Part shown: piece after piece, positions 35,787-46,344 of the stretch | How the letters are laid out: every line of letters starts with the position of its first letter | Position numbering within the stretch: position 1 is the stretch's first letter | Source: Silene conica | Lineage: Eukaryota > Streptophyta > Magnoliopsida > Caryophyllales > Caryophyllaceae | Reading direction: 5' to 3' | Assembly (NCBI GenBank): GCA_029255685.2 | Contig: CM055318.2 | Location: forward strand, 11,537,001-11,601,000 | DNA: 64,000 bases | Translations under genes and position numbers: made by a program | Notes under the pieces: generated by a model | The model's database searches: none | What the model was told of the DNA's origin: nothing | The model's input: only the letters and a program-made list of their open reading frames with translations

Positions 35787-36479
35787 ATCATTGGAATTTC
35801 AACACAAACATTATACTTCGTATCTTCTCGCATTTAGGAACCAAAAATGTAAAATTATCGCAAATTTTCATTTCAAACATCAGTTTCGTCTACTTCAAAC
35901 AAATCTTACGTGACTACTTTTATAGTCAAAATAACTATTTTTATATCGACCATAAAAATAATTATATAAGACCCATCCAAGCAATCAAACAAATTTGGTC
36001 AGAAGACTTATTATAAAACACAAATTCTACTCTACCAGGCTACAACGGTGGCAATGTGACCACTGACCAACTAAAAAATTACCATTTTTTGATAAATAGT
36101 TATCCCTTTTGATTAAATTATTACCACTTTTTAGGTTAAAAATTGACCTATTTTTTCAAAGTGATCACTAATTATCAAAAAAAATTGTTACTTTTTCCCA
36201 AAAAACGACATATTTTGCAAAAGAAAAAAGAAAATATCGTGGCACAGACAACTACTAATTTAAAAAAGATTAGGTGTGTAACCGTGTAAGCTGCTTATTC
36301 TAAACATTAAATTTCACAAATTACGTTTCGCAGGAAGGTCGGGGAGGAGCCATCTTTGACCATATTTGCGATTGTCCTTGTTACCGATACAACATATATA
36401 ATATTATAATACAGTATAGTATAGGAATTATTTGTTTAGGTCTCTCTACATCAACTATGAGATTATGTTAAACCAATTA
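35787..36479. other. Spacer, no gene seen
   Basis: The 83-codon frame at 35765-36016 starts inside the MITE and has no domain. Sequence near 36040-36200 ('gtgaccactgacc', 'agtgatcact') resembles stretches at 51840-51905. Confidence 0.35.
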
Positions 36480-36768
36480 TTTATATAAATACAGAAGTAG
36501 GTTAAACCAATTAAACTATTTCGATATGTTATTTACCAATCGCTATATTTGTCAAATTATGCTAAAATATTAAAATTTTCACATAGTAAAATAATTCATT
36601 CTCAGTATCTACTAGAAAATCAATTTAAAATAGGACATATCAATCAGGTGGATATTTTAATATTGTCATGTCTAAAAGGCAAGTAATCAAAATATTAAAT
36701 TTAATATTAATTCTGCTACAATGGGAATTGAAAGTAATAAAAGAAACCTAATAAGTCTCATTTATGTC

Positions 36769-36771
<3 letters not shown>

Positions 36772-36799
<28 letters not shown>
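36772..36799. repeat. 28-base A run in the copy 2 promoter
   Basis: Uninterrupted A tract, 183-210 bases before the ATG. In copy 3 the same place reads as a short, interrupted A run. Confidence 0.9.
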
Positions 36800-36802
<3 letters not shown>

Positions 36803-36847
36803 ATCAAAGATATTGGGCATTTACGATGTAAATTCATTTCTACTTTT

Positions 36848-36911
36848 GGTCAAAGAAAAGTCAACCATATACGTTGTTCCATATGGCTGGCTATTGGCTT
36901 GTATATATAAA
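36848..36911 (+). promoter_or_regulatory. Proximal promoter of ascorbate oxidase copy 2
   Basis: TATATATAAA at 36902-36911 is the TATA box, 71 bases before the ATG. Upstream, ggtcaa (36848) and gtcaac (36860) are inverted TTGAC cores of the kind bound by WRKY factors. The block from 36829 to the ATG is strongly conserved in copy 3, where the first core reads ggttaa. WRKY control is an inference only. Confidence 0.5.
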
Positions 36912-36982
36912 TGGAGACTTATGAATTAGCATAAACATAATTACATAACTACAATACCAAAATATTGTGAAAGAAATTTGCA

Positions 36983-39425
36983 ATGAAATATCCAATTTTT
37001 GTGACTCTTCTTCTCATAATCTTTGGTCTAATAACAATTTCAACCGTCCAAGCTAAAACCGTATATTATAAATGGGACGTTAAGTACGAATTCAAATCCC
37101 CGGATTGTTTTAAGAAATTGACGATTACTGTCAATGGCATGTCCCCTGGTCCGACCATCACTGCTCAACAAGGCGACACCGTTGTCGTTGAGGTTACAAA
37201 TAACATGATCACCGAGAACCTTGCCATTCACTGGCATGGTATTCGTCAGGTTGATAAATCTTTTTTATGATACTGAGAGTTTAAGTACGTCAATCCTCAT
37301 TTTGAATAAAATTGAATAAAATGAAAATAAACTAAATATTATATTATAATATTATAAAATAACGCGTAATAAATGTCTAAATTTTTGATTTTCTGCAGTT
37401 TGGAACACCGTGGTCAGATGGAACTGCCGGGGTGTCACAATGTCCTATTGTTCCCGGAGACACATTTGTGTACACGTTCATCGTCGACAGGGTAAGTTTT
37501 TTCAAACCTTGATAACTATGAGATCAGGGTTCGATTCCTGGGAATGAAGCAAACTCTTTGGCCAGCCGTTTAGCAATGAAGTTGCATATGTATGTGGTGA
37601 TGAATACTAATGAAAGGTCGCAATTTGGTTGTGATGCAGGCGGGCACATACTTATACCATGCCCATTATGGTATGCAAAGAGAAGCGGGTTTGAATGGGA
37701 TGATCGTTGTATCGCTTCCTAACGGAAAATCCGAACCTTTCACTTACGACTTTGATCGTAGCATTTTATTAACTGATTGGTGGCACAAGAGCACCTTTGA
37801 GGCCGCTACCGGATTGTCTTCCATCCCGTTTGTCTTTGTTGGTGAACCTCAGGTATATATATATATATATATATACTTGTTTTAATATCTCTGCTCAATT
37901 TTACAAATAAAAATTTGTATTAGACGGTTTTACATACGATGTATGAGATAAACCCATTAATGATATACAGAGTATGAGTTTTAGCGATTATTTTCAAAAT
38001 AATTGAGGATTTCTCTTCCTTTAGTTTATCTTTCGCTTTGATTTGGTTTTTGCAGTCTCTACTTATACAAGGAAGAGGTCGATTTGACTGCGCATCCGTC
38101 AATACAACGGATCCCACCATATGTAACGCCACCAATCCTGACTGCGCACCGTTTGCCTTAACTGTCGTCCCGGGAAAAACATACCGGTTACGGATTGGTA
38201 GCCTTACTGCCTTGTCTGCTCTTAGCTTTGCTATAGAGGTAAACTTTATGCTTCATGAATTCTTTTTGAACAATTTTGGTAAAATAAATTTAAGGTTTCG
38301 GGTTGAGTTTCTAAGGCTTCCAAAAGGCCTGTATTGTTTTATCTTGTCTTATTTGTGACGGTCTTATTCAAATAATCGGATTACCTTTACGGTCAAATAT
38401 TCAACATGTATACGGAGTATTAATTAGGTTTGCATTTGTGGGATGTAATTCAGGGGCACAACATGACGGTTGTTGAAGCAGACGGACACTACGTTGAACC
38501 ATTTGATGTCCAAAACTTGATCATATACTCGGGTGAGACGTACTCGGTTTTAGTTAAAGCCAACCAAGACCCATCCCGAAACTATTGGGCCACAACTAAT
38601 GTGGTAAGCCGGCTGCCCAAAACAACGACTGGGCTAGCCATCTTCAACTACTATCCAAACACACCGGAACAAAACCCGCCCACAACTCCAACTACTGGAC
38701 CTCTATGGAACGACACAGCTATTAGAATAGCCCAAAGCTTTGCAATTAAAGCCCGACAAGGATTCATCGAACCCCCACCTGCCACATCTGACCGGGTGAT
38801 CGTATTACTCAACACGCAAAACAGGGTTAACGGGTTCTTACACTGGTCCGTAAACAATGTCACATTCTCCTTACCATCAACGCCTTATTTAGTGGCCCTT
38901 GGAGAGAAAAGGCTAAAGGGAAAACTCACGCAAGTGTTCGATCAAGGAACCCCACCTGAGAACTACGATTACAAAACCTACGATATTAATATCCCACCCG
39001 CTAACCCAAATGCCACCGCTAGCAATGCTATATACAAGCTCAAATTTGATACCACAGTCGACATCGTTTTGCAAAATGCAAACACCTTGAATGTAAACAA
39101 TAGTGAGACTCACCCTTGGCATCTTCATGGACATGACTTTTGGGTGTTGGGCTATGGTGAAGGCAAGTTTGACCCCTCTAATGATTATAAGAAGTACAAC
39201 CTTGTGGATCCTATACTCAAGAACACGGTCCCCATTCATCCGTATGGGTGGACCGCTATCCGTTTTAAGGCAAATAACCCGGGAGTATGGCTATTTCATT
39301 GTCATATAGAGTCCCATTTCTTCATGGGTATGGGAATTGTATTCGAGGAAGGTGTCGAACGGGTTGGGAAATTGCCCTCTTCTATCATGGGTTGTGGTGA
39401 AAGCAAGCTGCTTATCAAACCCTAA
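36983..39425 (+). CDS. L-ascorbate oxidase, copy 2 (5 exons)
   Basis: Same enzyme family and architecture as copy 1. Exons are 36983-37249, 37399-37491, 37640-37852, 38056-38238 and 38454-39425, giving 575 residues. The signal peptide is [20 protein letters not shown]... with cleavage likely near residue 24 ([10 protein letters not shown]). Copper motifs HWHG (83-86), HAHYG (127-131), HPWHLHGH (472-479) and [12 protein letters not shown] (534-545) are all present, with type-1 Cys535 and axial Met545. One codon is missing in exon 4 relative to copies 1 and 3 (NTTDPTIC). Intron 3 begins with a TA microsatellite (gtatatat...) directly at the splice donor. A HIPP remnant lies on the opposite strand about 0.7 kb downstream. 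It looks functional. Confidence 0.93.
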
Positions 39426-40083
39426 GCTAGTTACAACATTAATCCTCTTTATTCATTTCGGGTTTTAGGACTCCGAATCATTATATCTTCATTTTTTCTT
39501 CTCTTGCCGGGCTGATGATACTTGACAAGAATTCAAATAAGCAGCAGTTGTCTGTGTTAGTTATGTATTAGGGAGTAACATAGTTTCAGACATTGTTGTA
39601 ATAGTTTCAAGAGTTGTACTTGTATAACAACTTTTCGATCAAATTTTGTACTCTGGATTGTTCACTCCCCGTTTTCTCATGTGACTCCGTCTTACCAGAC
39701 TCATTGAACATCGTATAGTAAATATTCGCATTTTCAGAATTCTTATGATATGCTTACAAGTATTCCCTTCTATTCAGCCTATAGTTCCTCTTCTTTTTTA
39801 CACAAAAATTAACCAAATGAATTTGGACTACACAAAACACAATTCAGTGTATCCCACATGAAATTGAATTTGGGCCACAAAAAAACTTACCAAATAAGGA
39901 AAGAGAGAACAAAACGTGATTACTATCAATAAGGAAAGAGGTAAATACAGGCTGAATAGGAGAGAGTGGTAATTACTTGTATTGAAAATGAAAAACGGTA
40001 TGAAATCAAAAGACCAAGAAAATATATACCACGGACAAAATTTGGACTAACAAAAGAATACAATCAGCTAAAACAGGAGTTAT
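39426..40083. other. Convergent spacer between ascorbate oxidase 2 and HIPP remnant
   Basis: Holds the 3' UTR/terminator side of the oxidase and of the oppositely oriented HIPP. It aligns with 55789-56342 of unit B, which has an extra 124-bp MITE. No separate gene. Confidence 0.55.
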
Positions 40084-40377
40084 TTACATTATAGAACAAG
40101 CATTAGTAACATAAGGATCCTGGTTAAATTGAGTTACGGTTCCAGTTTGAGGGTTGTCGATGTAATCCACCCTCCTGACATAGCCAGGAGGGGCTTTCTT
40201 GTCGTAAGCCATCACAGCATACGGCTAAGACACCAGGTTGTACGGCACATACGGCCATATCTCCGCTTTCTTTCCTGTCGACTGTGCCTTCTTTAGTACT
40301 TTCTTGGCCTCCGCGTATCCTGTTACTGTCACCTTCTGTTGCTTTCTGTTTATTTCTACTGTTTTCACCCCTGAAAC

Positions 40378-40640
40378 TGTTGAAATGTGATTCATACACT
40401 CATTGATCAAGTCAATTCTGTTCCTATTTTTCAGTAGCTTAGTCGTTTGTTTCAGCAGTATGTCATGGTCCTACATTGTAGGCATGAATCAGTGTGTGAG
40501 TAGTGGGTCAGTTAGAGGAAGTAGTGGAGTCAGTTATTTGTTTTATTTTCCTATTTAAGCAAAGCATTTGTACTTAGTTCAATTATTCAATCAAATACAC
40601 AAAAACCTTCCTCTACAAAATTGTTCTGTTATTTGCAACA
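40378..40640 (+). repeat. 5' LTR of the Copia element
   Basis: 263 bp, TGTTGAAATG...TTTGCAACA. 'cctatttaagc' near 40550 is a likely promoter TATA-like element. Confidence 0.93.
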
Positions 40641-40654
40641 TTGTGGTATCAGGT
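40641..40654 (+). other. Primer-binding site (tRNA-iMet) of the Copia element
   Basis: ttgtggtatcaggt just after the 5' LTR contains TGGTATCA, complementary to the 3' end of plant initiator tRNA-Met, the usual Copia primer. Confidence 0.85.
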
Positions 40655-40683
40655 CTTAGGTTCATTTTCTGGGACTGTGCATA

Positions 40684-43600
40684 ATGTCGTCCAATGGATC
40701 AAGCTCCAATGGACTCTCAAATTTACCTGTTTTCAAAGGTGTGAAGTATCATTTCTGGGAATTGAAAATGCAAACTCTTTTCAAATCTCAGGAATTATGG
40801 GAATTGGTTGAGACTGGTTTTGAGGATTCAAAGCCTAAAGAACCAGATGCTCAACTGAAGGAGAAAAGAAAGAAGGATTCCAAAGCTCTGTTTATTATTC
40901 AACAGGCTGTGGATGATGAAGTTTTCTCCAGAATTGCAAAGGCAACCACTTCTAAGCAAGCATGGGATATTCTGAAGAGAGAATATCTTGGAGATAAGAA
41001 AGTAGTCAAGGTTAGACTACAATCATTGAGAAGAGAATTTGAAACTTCTACAATGAATGATAAAGAGTCAGTCCAAGACTATTTATCACGTGTTTCAGGA
41101 GTGGTGCAGCAAATGAGATCGTATGGAGAAACATTGTCTGATGAGCATGTAGTGAGTAAGGCCTTGAGAAGTCTTACAAGCAAATTTGACCATGTAGTGG
41201 CAGCCATAGAAGAATCAAAGGATCTTGAAAATTACACCTTTGAAGAACTCATGGGGTCACTACAGGCACATGAAGAGAGACTCAACAGAAATGCTGAGCA
41301 AAAAGAGGAGAAAGCTTTTGCTGCAAAGGATGAATCCTCCAAAGAGAGATCAAAGAATTTCCATGGCAAAAATAGAGGAAGAGGTAGAGGAGGTTTCAGA
41401 GGTAGGGGACATGGGAGATCCTTTGGTCAATCATCTGACAGTCAAGAACAAAGGAGTCAAGGATCAAGAGCCCCACTGAAGTGTTATTACTGCACAAAGC
41501 CTGGTCACAAGGAAGCAAACTGCTGGAAGAAGGAAAAAGACCAGGCAGATGAAAAGGGTGATCAGAAAGGCTATTTTGCAACAGAAGAAGCTAAGTTGTT
41601 CATAACTACACAAGGAGCCCAAGAGAATGATGTATGGTATATTGACAGTGGGTGTTCAAACCACATGTCAAGTACCAAACATCTGTTCAAAGATTTAGAT
41701 GAATCTGTCAAGAGCAAAGTGAGGTTAGGTGATGATAAGCAACTGACAGTCGAGGGAATTGGTACTATTGCAATTAGGTCAGAACAAGGTAACACAAAAT
41801 TTCTGCATAATGTTCAATATGTTCCCTTGTTAGCCTACAACTTGCTAAGTGTGGGTCAGTTGTTAAGTTGTGGATACACATTAGGGTTTGATGAAGAGTC
41901 TTGTGTTGTTAAAGATAAGAAAAATGGAGAAGTAGTTGCAGAAGCATTTATGGGCAGAAATCGAATGTTTTCTTTGGATTTAACAAAGCAAAACAGTAAG
42001 GCTTTGACAGTTAAAGGGGATAGTGATGCAAAGCTTTGGCATTTAACGTATGGGCACCTAAATATGCAAAGTTTAAAGTTTCTGAACACTAAGGATCTTG
42101 TGAATGGGTTGCCTAGACTAGGTGACCTCAAAATGTGTGAAGGGTGTGTGTATGGGAAGCAATGTAGGGATTCATTTCCACATGAAAGTTCCTGGAGGGC
42201 AAAAGAGTGTTTGGGATTAATCCATGCAGATTTATGTGGCCCCATGAAAACTGAATCATTAGGAGGTAACAAATACTTTCTGCTACTCACTGATGATTAC
42301 AGTAGGATGAGTTGGGTGTATTTCCAACAAACCAAAGCTGAGGCATTTGAGAATTTTAGGAGATTCAAAGCTATGGTGGAGAATCAAAGTGGGAAAATGA
42401 TTAAGGTTCTGAGGACAGATAGAGGAGGAGAATTCACATCAAAAGAATTCAATGACTTGTGAATTCAATGGAATAAGGAGGGAGTTAACTGCACCATACT
42501 CACCAGAGCAGAATGGTGTTGCAGAGAGGAAGAACAGAACTGTGGTAGAAATGGCAAGGTGTATGCTATGGGCAAGACATCTACCAAATGAATTTTGGTC
42601 AGAAGCAGTAGCAACTGCTGTTTATTTGCTGAACATCTCACCAACCAGAGCTGTTGCAAATCAGACTCCTTATGAAGCTTGGAGAGGAAGGAGGCCAAGG
42701 ATAAGCCATCTCAAAGTTTTTGGTTGCATAGCTTATTCTTTGGTGAATTTAAGAACTAAGCTTGATGAAAAGTCTGTTAAGTGCATCTTTATTGGATATT
42801 CAACTCAATCTAAGGCCTATAGGTTGTATGATCCAGTAAATGGCAAAGTGATAATCAGTAGGAATGTCACTTTCAATGAAGAAAGTGAATGGAATTGGGG
42901 AAAAGAAGGAACATCAAATGGAGAAAGCCAAAGAACTTTCACATTTGAAGACTCAACTGTGCAGCCACAGTTGGAAAATAATGTTGTAACACCACCATCC
43001 ACAAGCAGTGACTCAGATGACTCATCTGATGATTCAGGTCCTAGAAAAATGAAGTCTCTTGCTGAAATTTATGAAACTTGTGGTTTTGCTCTAGTTGTGA
43101 CAGAACCTACAGGTTATGTGGAAGCCTCAAGCATAGCTGAATGGCAGAGGGCAATGGAGGAGGAACTCAGGTCCATACAAAAGAACAACACCTGGGAACT
43201 AGTTGATCTTCCTGTAGGAAAGAACAAAATTGGTCTGAAATGGGTGTTCAGGACTAAGTTCAATACTGATGGGTCCATACAAAAGCATAAAGCACGTCTG
43301 GTTGCAAAAGGGTACGCACAGTTGGAAGGAGTTGATTTTGGTGATACCTTTTCACCTGTTGCAAGGTTTGAGACTGTAAGAGTCATTCTTGCACTTGCTG
43401 CTCAATTCAATCTTCTTGTGCATCAATTTGATGTCAAGTCAGCCTTCCTGAATGGAGATTTGCAGGAGGAAGTCTATGTTGAGCAGCCACAAGGGTTTGT
43501 CAAGCAAGAAGAGGAGAACAAGGTGTATAGGCTGCACAAAGCACTATATGGATTGAAGCAGGCTCCCAGAGCCTGGTACAGTAGAATAGACAAGTTCTTT

Positions 43601-44656
43601 GTGCAGGATGGGTTTGAGAAAAGCGAGAATGAGCCAACTCTGTACATAAAGAAGGAAGAACAACAAGGTTTTTTGGTAGTGTGCTTATATGTTGATGATA
43701 TCATCTATTTCAGCACATGTCAGAGGTTACTTAGCAACTTTAAGAGGTCAATGATGGAGGAGTTTGAAATGACAGATCTTGGTCTGCTGCAATACTTCCT
43801 TGGGTTGGAGGTAAAGCAAAGGAAGAATGGGATATTTTTAAGCTAAAGGAAGTATGCTCAGGATCTGATAAAGAGATTTCAGCTGAAAGAAGGAGATATT
43901 GCACCAGCACCTATGAACACTAATGATAGGCTGCAAAGAAATGATGGTACACCAGGGGCAGATGAGAGCTTGTATAGGAGTTTGGTGGGTGGTTTGAACT
44001 ACCTTACACATACTAGGCCTGACATAGCCTATAGTGTAAGTATGGTGTCAAGATTTCTGCATAACCCAACCAGACAGCATCTAGGAGCAGCAAAGAGAAT
44101 TCTAAAGTATATTGCAGGAACTTCTGAGCATGGGATCTGGTATACTAAGTCTGAAAAATTCAGTTTGGTAGGGTACACAGACAGTGATTGGGCTGGTGAT
44201 TTGGATGACAGAAGGAGTACGTCTGGATCTGTCTTTAGTCTTGGCTCTGGTGCAATTACCTGGAGTGCAAAGAAGCAAGAGACAGTAGCTCTGTCTTCAT
44301 CAGAGGCTGAATATGTAGCTGCAGGAGCAGCAGGGAGACAGGCAGTTTGGCTAAGGAAATTATTGACTGATTTGGGGCATGTTCAGAAAGAGGCAACAGA
44401 GTTATGGTGTGACAACAAATCCTGCATAGCAATGACAAAGAATCCTGCATTTCATGCAAGGACAAAGCATATAGAAATACAGCATCACTTCATAAGACAT
44501 CTCGTGAATGCAGGAAGTGTTGAGCTCAAGTTCTGTGGAACAAATGCACAGAATGCAGATTTGTTCACTAAAGGGTTGCCTCATGCAAAGCATCAGTTCT
44601 TCATGGAAAGGATTGGGGTGCGAGTATTTGAATCAAGGGGTGGTGTTGAAATGTGA
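40684..44656 (+). mobile_element. Copia gag-pol coding interior (fossil)
   Basis: Domains in order, approximate: gag 40.7-41.5 kb with a CCHC knuckle (CYYCTKPGHKEANC); aspartic protease about 41.63 kb (DSGCSNHM); integrase 42.0-42.9 kb (HLTYGHLNMQSL...CEGCVYGK and a DDE core); reverse transcriptase 43.1-43.9 kb (QFDVKSAFLNG, YVDDI); RNase H 44.1-44.6 kb (DSDWAGD, SSSEAEY). The order integrase before RT is diagnostic of Copia. It is broken at about two places, otherwise near full length. Confidence 0.9.
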
Positions 44657-44911
44657 TTCATACACTCATTGATCAAGTCAATTCTGTTCCTATTTTTCAG
44701 TAGCTTAGTCGTTTGTTTTCAGCAGTATGTTAGTCATGGTCCTACATTGTAGGCATGAATCAGTGTGTGAGTAGTGGGTCAGTTAGAGGAAGTAGTGGAG
44801 TCAGTTATTTGTTTTATTTTCCTATTTAAGCAAAGCATTTGTACTTAGTTCAATTATTCAATCAAATACACAAAAACCTTCCTCTACAAAATTGTTCTGT
44901 TATTTGCAACA
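44644..44911 (+). repeat. 3' LTR of the Copia element
   Basis: 268 bp, preceded by the purine-rich tract 'aaggggtgg'. Same sequence as the 5' LTR apart from two short indels. Confidence 0.93.
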
Positions 44912-45347
44912 GAAACCATTTATCACAGTTGTTTCATTAGCAACATCGTTAACAACATTACTCCAATGTCTAAGACGCCTAAAATGTTTAAAAAACAGAT
45001 AATTGTGTCGCCTGGTTGTAGCTCCATTATGATAACATTTGAGTCGTCTCATAAATACGCAGTAAAAGAAAACAAAACTTACCCGAGAGGGAAGACAGAG
45101 CTTTTTTGACCTTAAGTTCACAACCATCACAATCTATCCTGACTTTGAGCTCAACATTAGTTTTATTCTATGTGAAGAATAACTTAAGTAAAAGCATGTG
45201 TTACAAAATTGCGTAAATGATTGATACGGAGTGAGAAGTTTTAGTGTAAAAATTAAAATATAACTCAAAAAATATATACGGAGTACATAAGAATCATGAT
45301 ATACGATAATCTTATACATTCGATTGTATATTTTTTTTGCGTTACAC

Positions 45348-45473
45348 CCTTGCGGCCTCTTGCCAAAAAATGGTAAGGAAAGGCTTGCCCCCATTACACC
45401 CTTGTGGTTGGGCCCTTCCCTGGACCTTCGTCTAGCGGAGATGCCATCGTGCAACGGGCCGCCTTTTTTTTAT
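45348..45473 (+). mobile_element. SINE 3' tail fragment
   Basis: 'cacccttgcggcctcttgcc', 'cccttccctggaccttcg' and 'gcaacgggccgcc' followed by eight T match, from memory, the 3' part of a dispersed tRNA-derived plant SINE. The pol III promoter half is missing. It lies in the short spacer between duplication units A and B. Confidence 0.5.
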
Positions 45474-45773
45474 TAATGTAAAGTCATAAGTTACTGTACT
45501 TAGTTATCCCTTTAAAGTCTAAAATAATGTTCTCCAACTACTATGTTTGGGTGTGAAGGGTATTGATTTTTTTAAAGACAATTTTACAAAAGAATAGTTT
45601 ATATAAATACGGAAGTAGGTTAAACCAATTAAACTATTTCGATATGTTATTTACCAAACGCTATATTTGTTACATTATGCTAAAATATTAAAATTTTCAC
45701 ATAGTACAAATAAAGAATCAAAATAATTCATACTCAGCATCTGCTACATAATCAATTTAAAATAGAACATAAC

Positions 45774-46315
45774 TAGGGAGCTCATCATTGAGGCGCGTAT
45801 AAGTGGATATCGCCCCGCACCCGTCCTAATTGGGGTGGGGACGGTTAGAGCTTTGACGGGTGGTGGAGCAGGGACGGATACGAAAATTGTACCCGCCATG
45901 GGTAGTGGGACGGGGATGGTTTTTGCGTGTTACCCTCTTCATACCCGCTTACCCGCCAATTATTACAAAAAATTAATACCATTATTACGATAATTTTACA
46001 AATATTATTTTGTTATAATTAGGACGTAATGTTAAAATTAGCTACTTTATAAAGTATTTACCAACTTCTTTGGTAAATAACTAAAATTATATAAACAAAT
46101 TCCTAAAAATAAAATTTAATAGTGACTAAACCAACTTGTACGAAAAAAATAGGAAAAATTTATGGTATAGCGAGTTAATGGGTGGTGGGGCGGGGATGGT
46201 TTTGAAAACTTATACCCGCCATGGGTGGTGGGGCGGGATGGGTACGAAGTTTTCTTGATGGGTACGGGTACGAGTAGCCTATATCCAGCCCCGCCCCGCC
46301 CCAATGACATCTCTA
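45774..46315. mobile_element. hAT MITE in the copy 3 5' flank
   Basis: 542 bp with ends tagggagctcatcattgagg and (reverse complement) tagagatgtcattggggcgg. A perfect 8-bp target duplication aacataac lies at 45766-45773 and 46316-46323. The empty site survives in unit A near 36640. The GC-rich interior has repeated 'gggtggtggggcgggg' and 'acccgcc' motifs. The 69-codon - strand frame is spurious. Confidence 0.9.
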
Positions 46316-46344
46316 AACATAACAATCAGGTGGATATTTTAATA

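Larger units (their letters stand above)
40378..44911 (+). mobile_element. Young Ty1/Copia LTR retrotransposon
   Basis: 4534 bp with two LTRs (40378-40640, 44644-44911) starting TG and ending CA. A perfect 5-bp target duplication gaaac lies at 40373-40377 and 44912-44916. The PBS complements initiator tRNA-Met and a purine-rich tract precedes the 3' LTR. The gene order gag-protease-integrase-RT-RNase H is Copia. The LTRs appear identical by eye apart from two short indels, so the insertion is recent. It is complete in structure, but its reading frame is broken at about two places. The empty site is present in the other HIPP copy (56652-56657). Confidence 0.93.
36480..45155. repeat. Segmental duplication unit A (ascorbate oxidase 2 + HIPP remnant)
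   Basis: Homologous to unit B (45598-57079). Similarity starts at 'atataaatacagaagtagg' in the 5' flank and runs through the ascorbate oxidase gene and the 3' flank. It ends inside HIPP exon 1 at about 45155. Unit A is interrupted by the Copia element (40378-44911). Exons and introns align nearly base for base. Confidence 0.9.
40084..45155 (-). pseudogene. HIPP pseudogene interrupted by a retrotransposon
   Basis: Homologous to the intact HIPP at 56343-57148. The exon 2 equivalent is 40370-40084 and ends in a CaaX-like CSIM. It has an in-frame TAG (40227-40225, CAG in the intact copy) and a 21-bp in-frame deletion near the C-terminus. The exon 1 remnant is 45083-45155; it keeps the metal-binding CDGC and the gtaagt donor but has lost its start and N-terminus at the edge of the duplication unit. 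The Copia element (40378-44911) sits in the intron, 6 bp upstream of the exon 2 acceptor. The missing start alone makes the copy dead. The insertion may have come before or after that loss. Confidence 0.85.
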
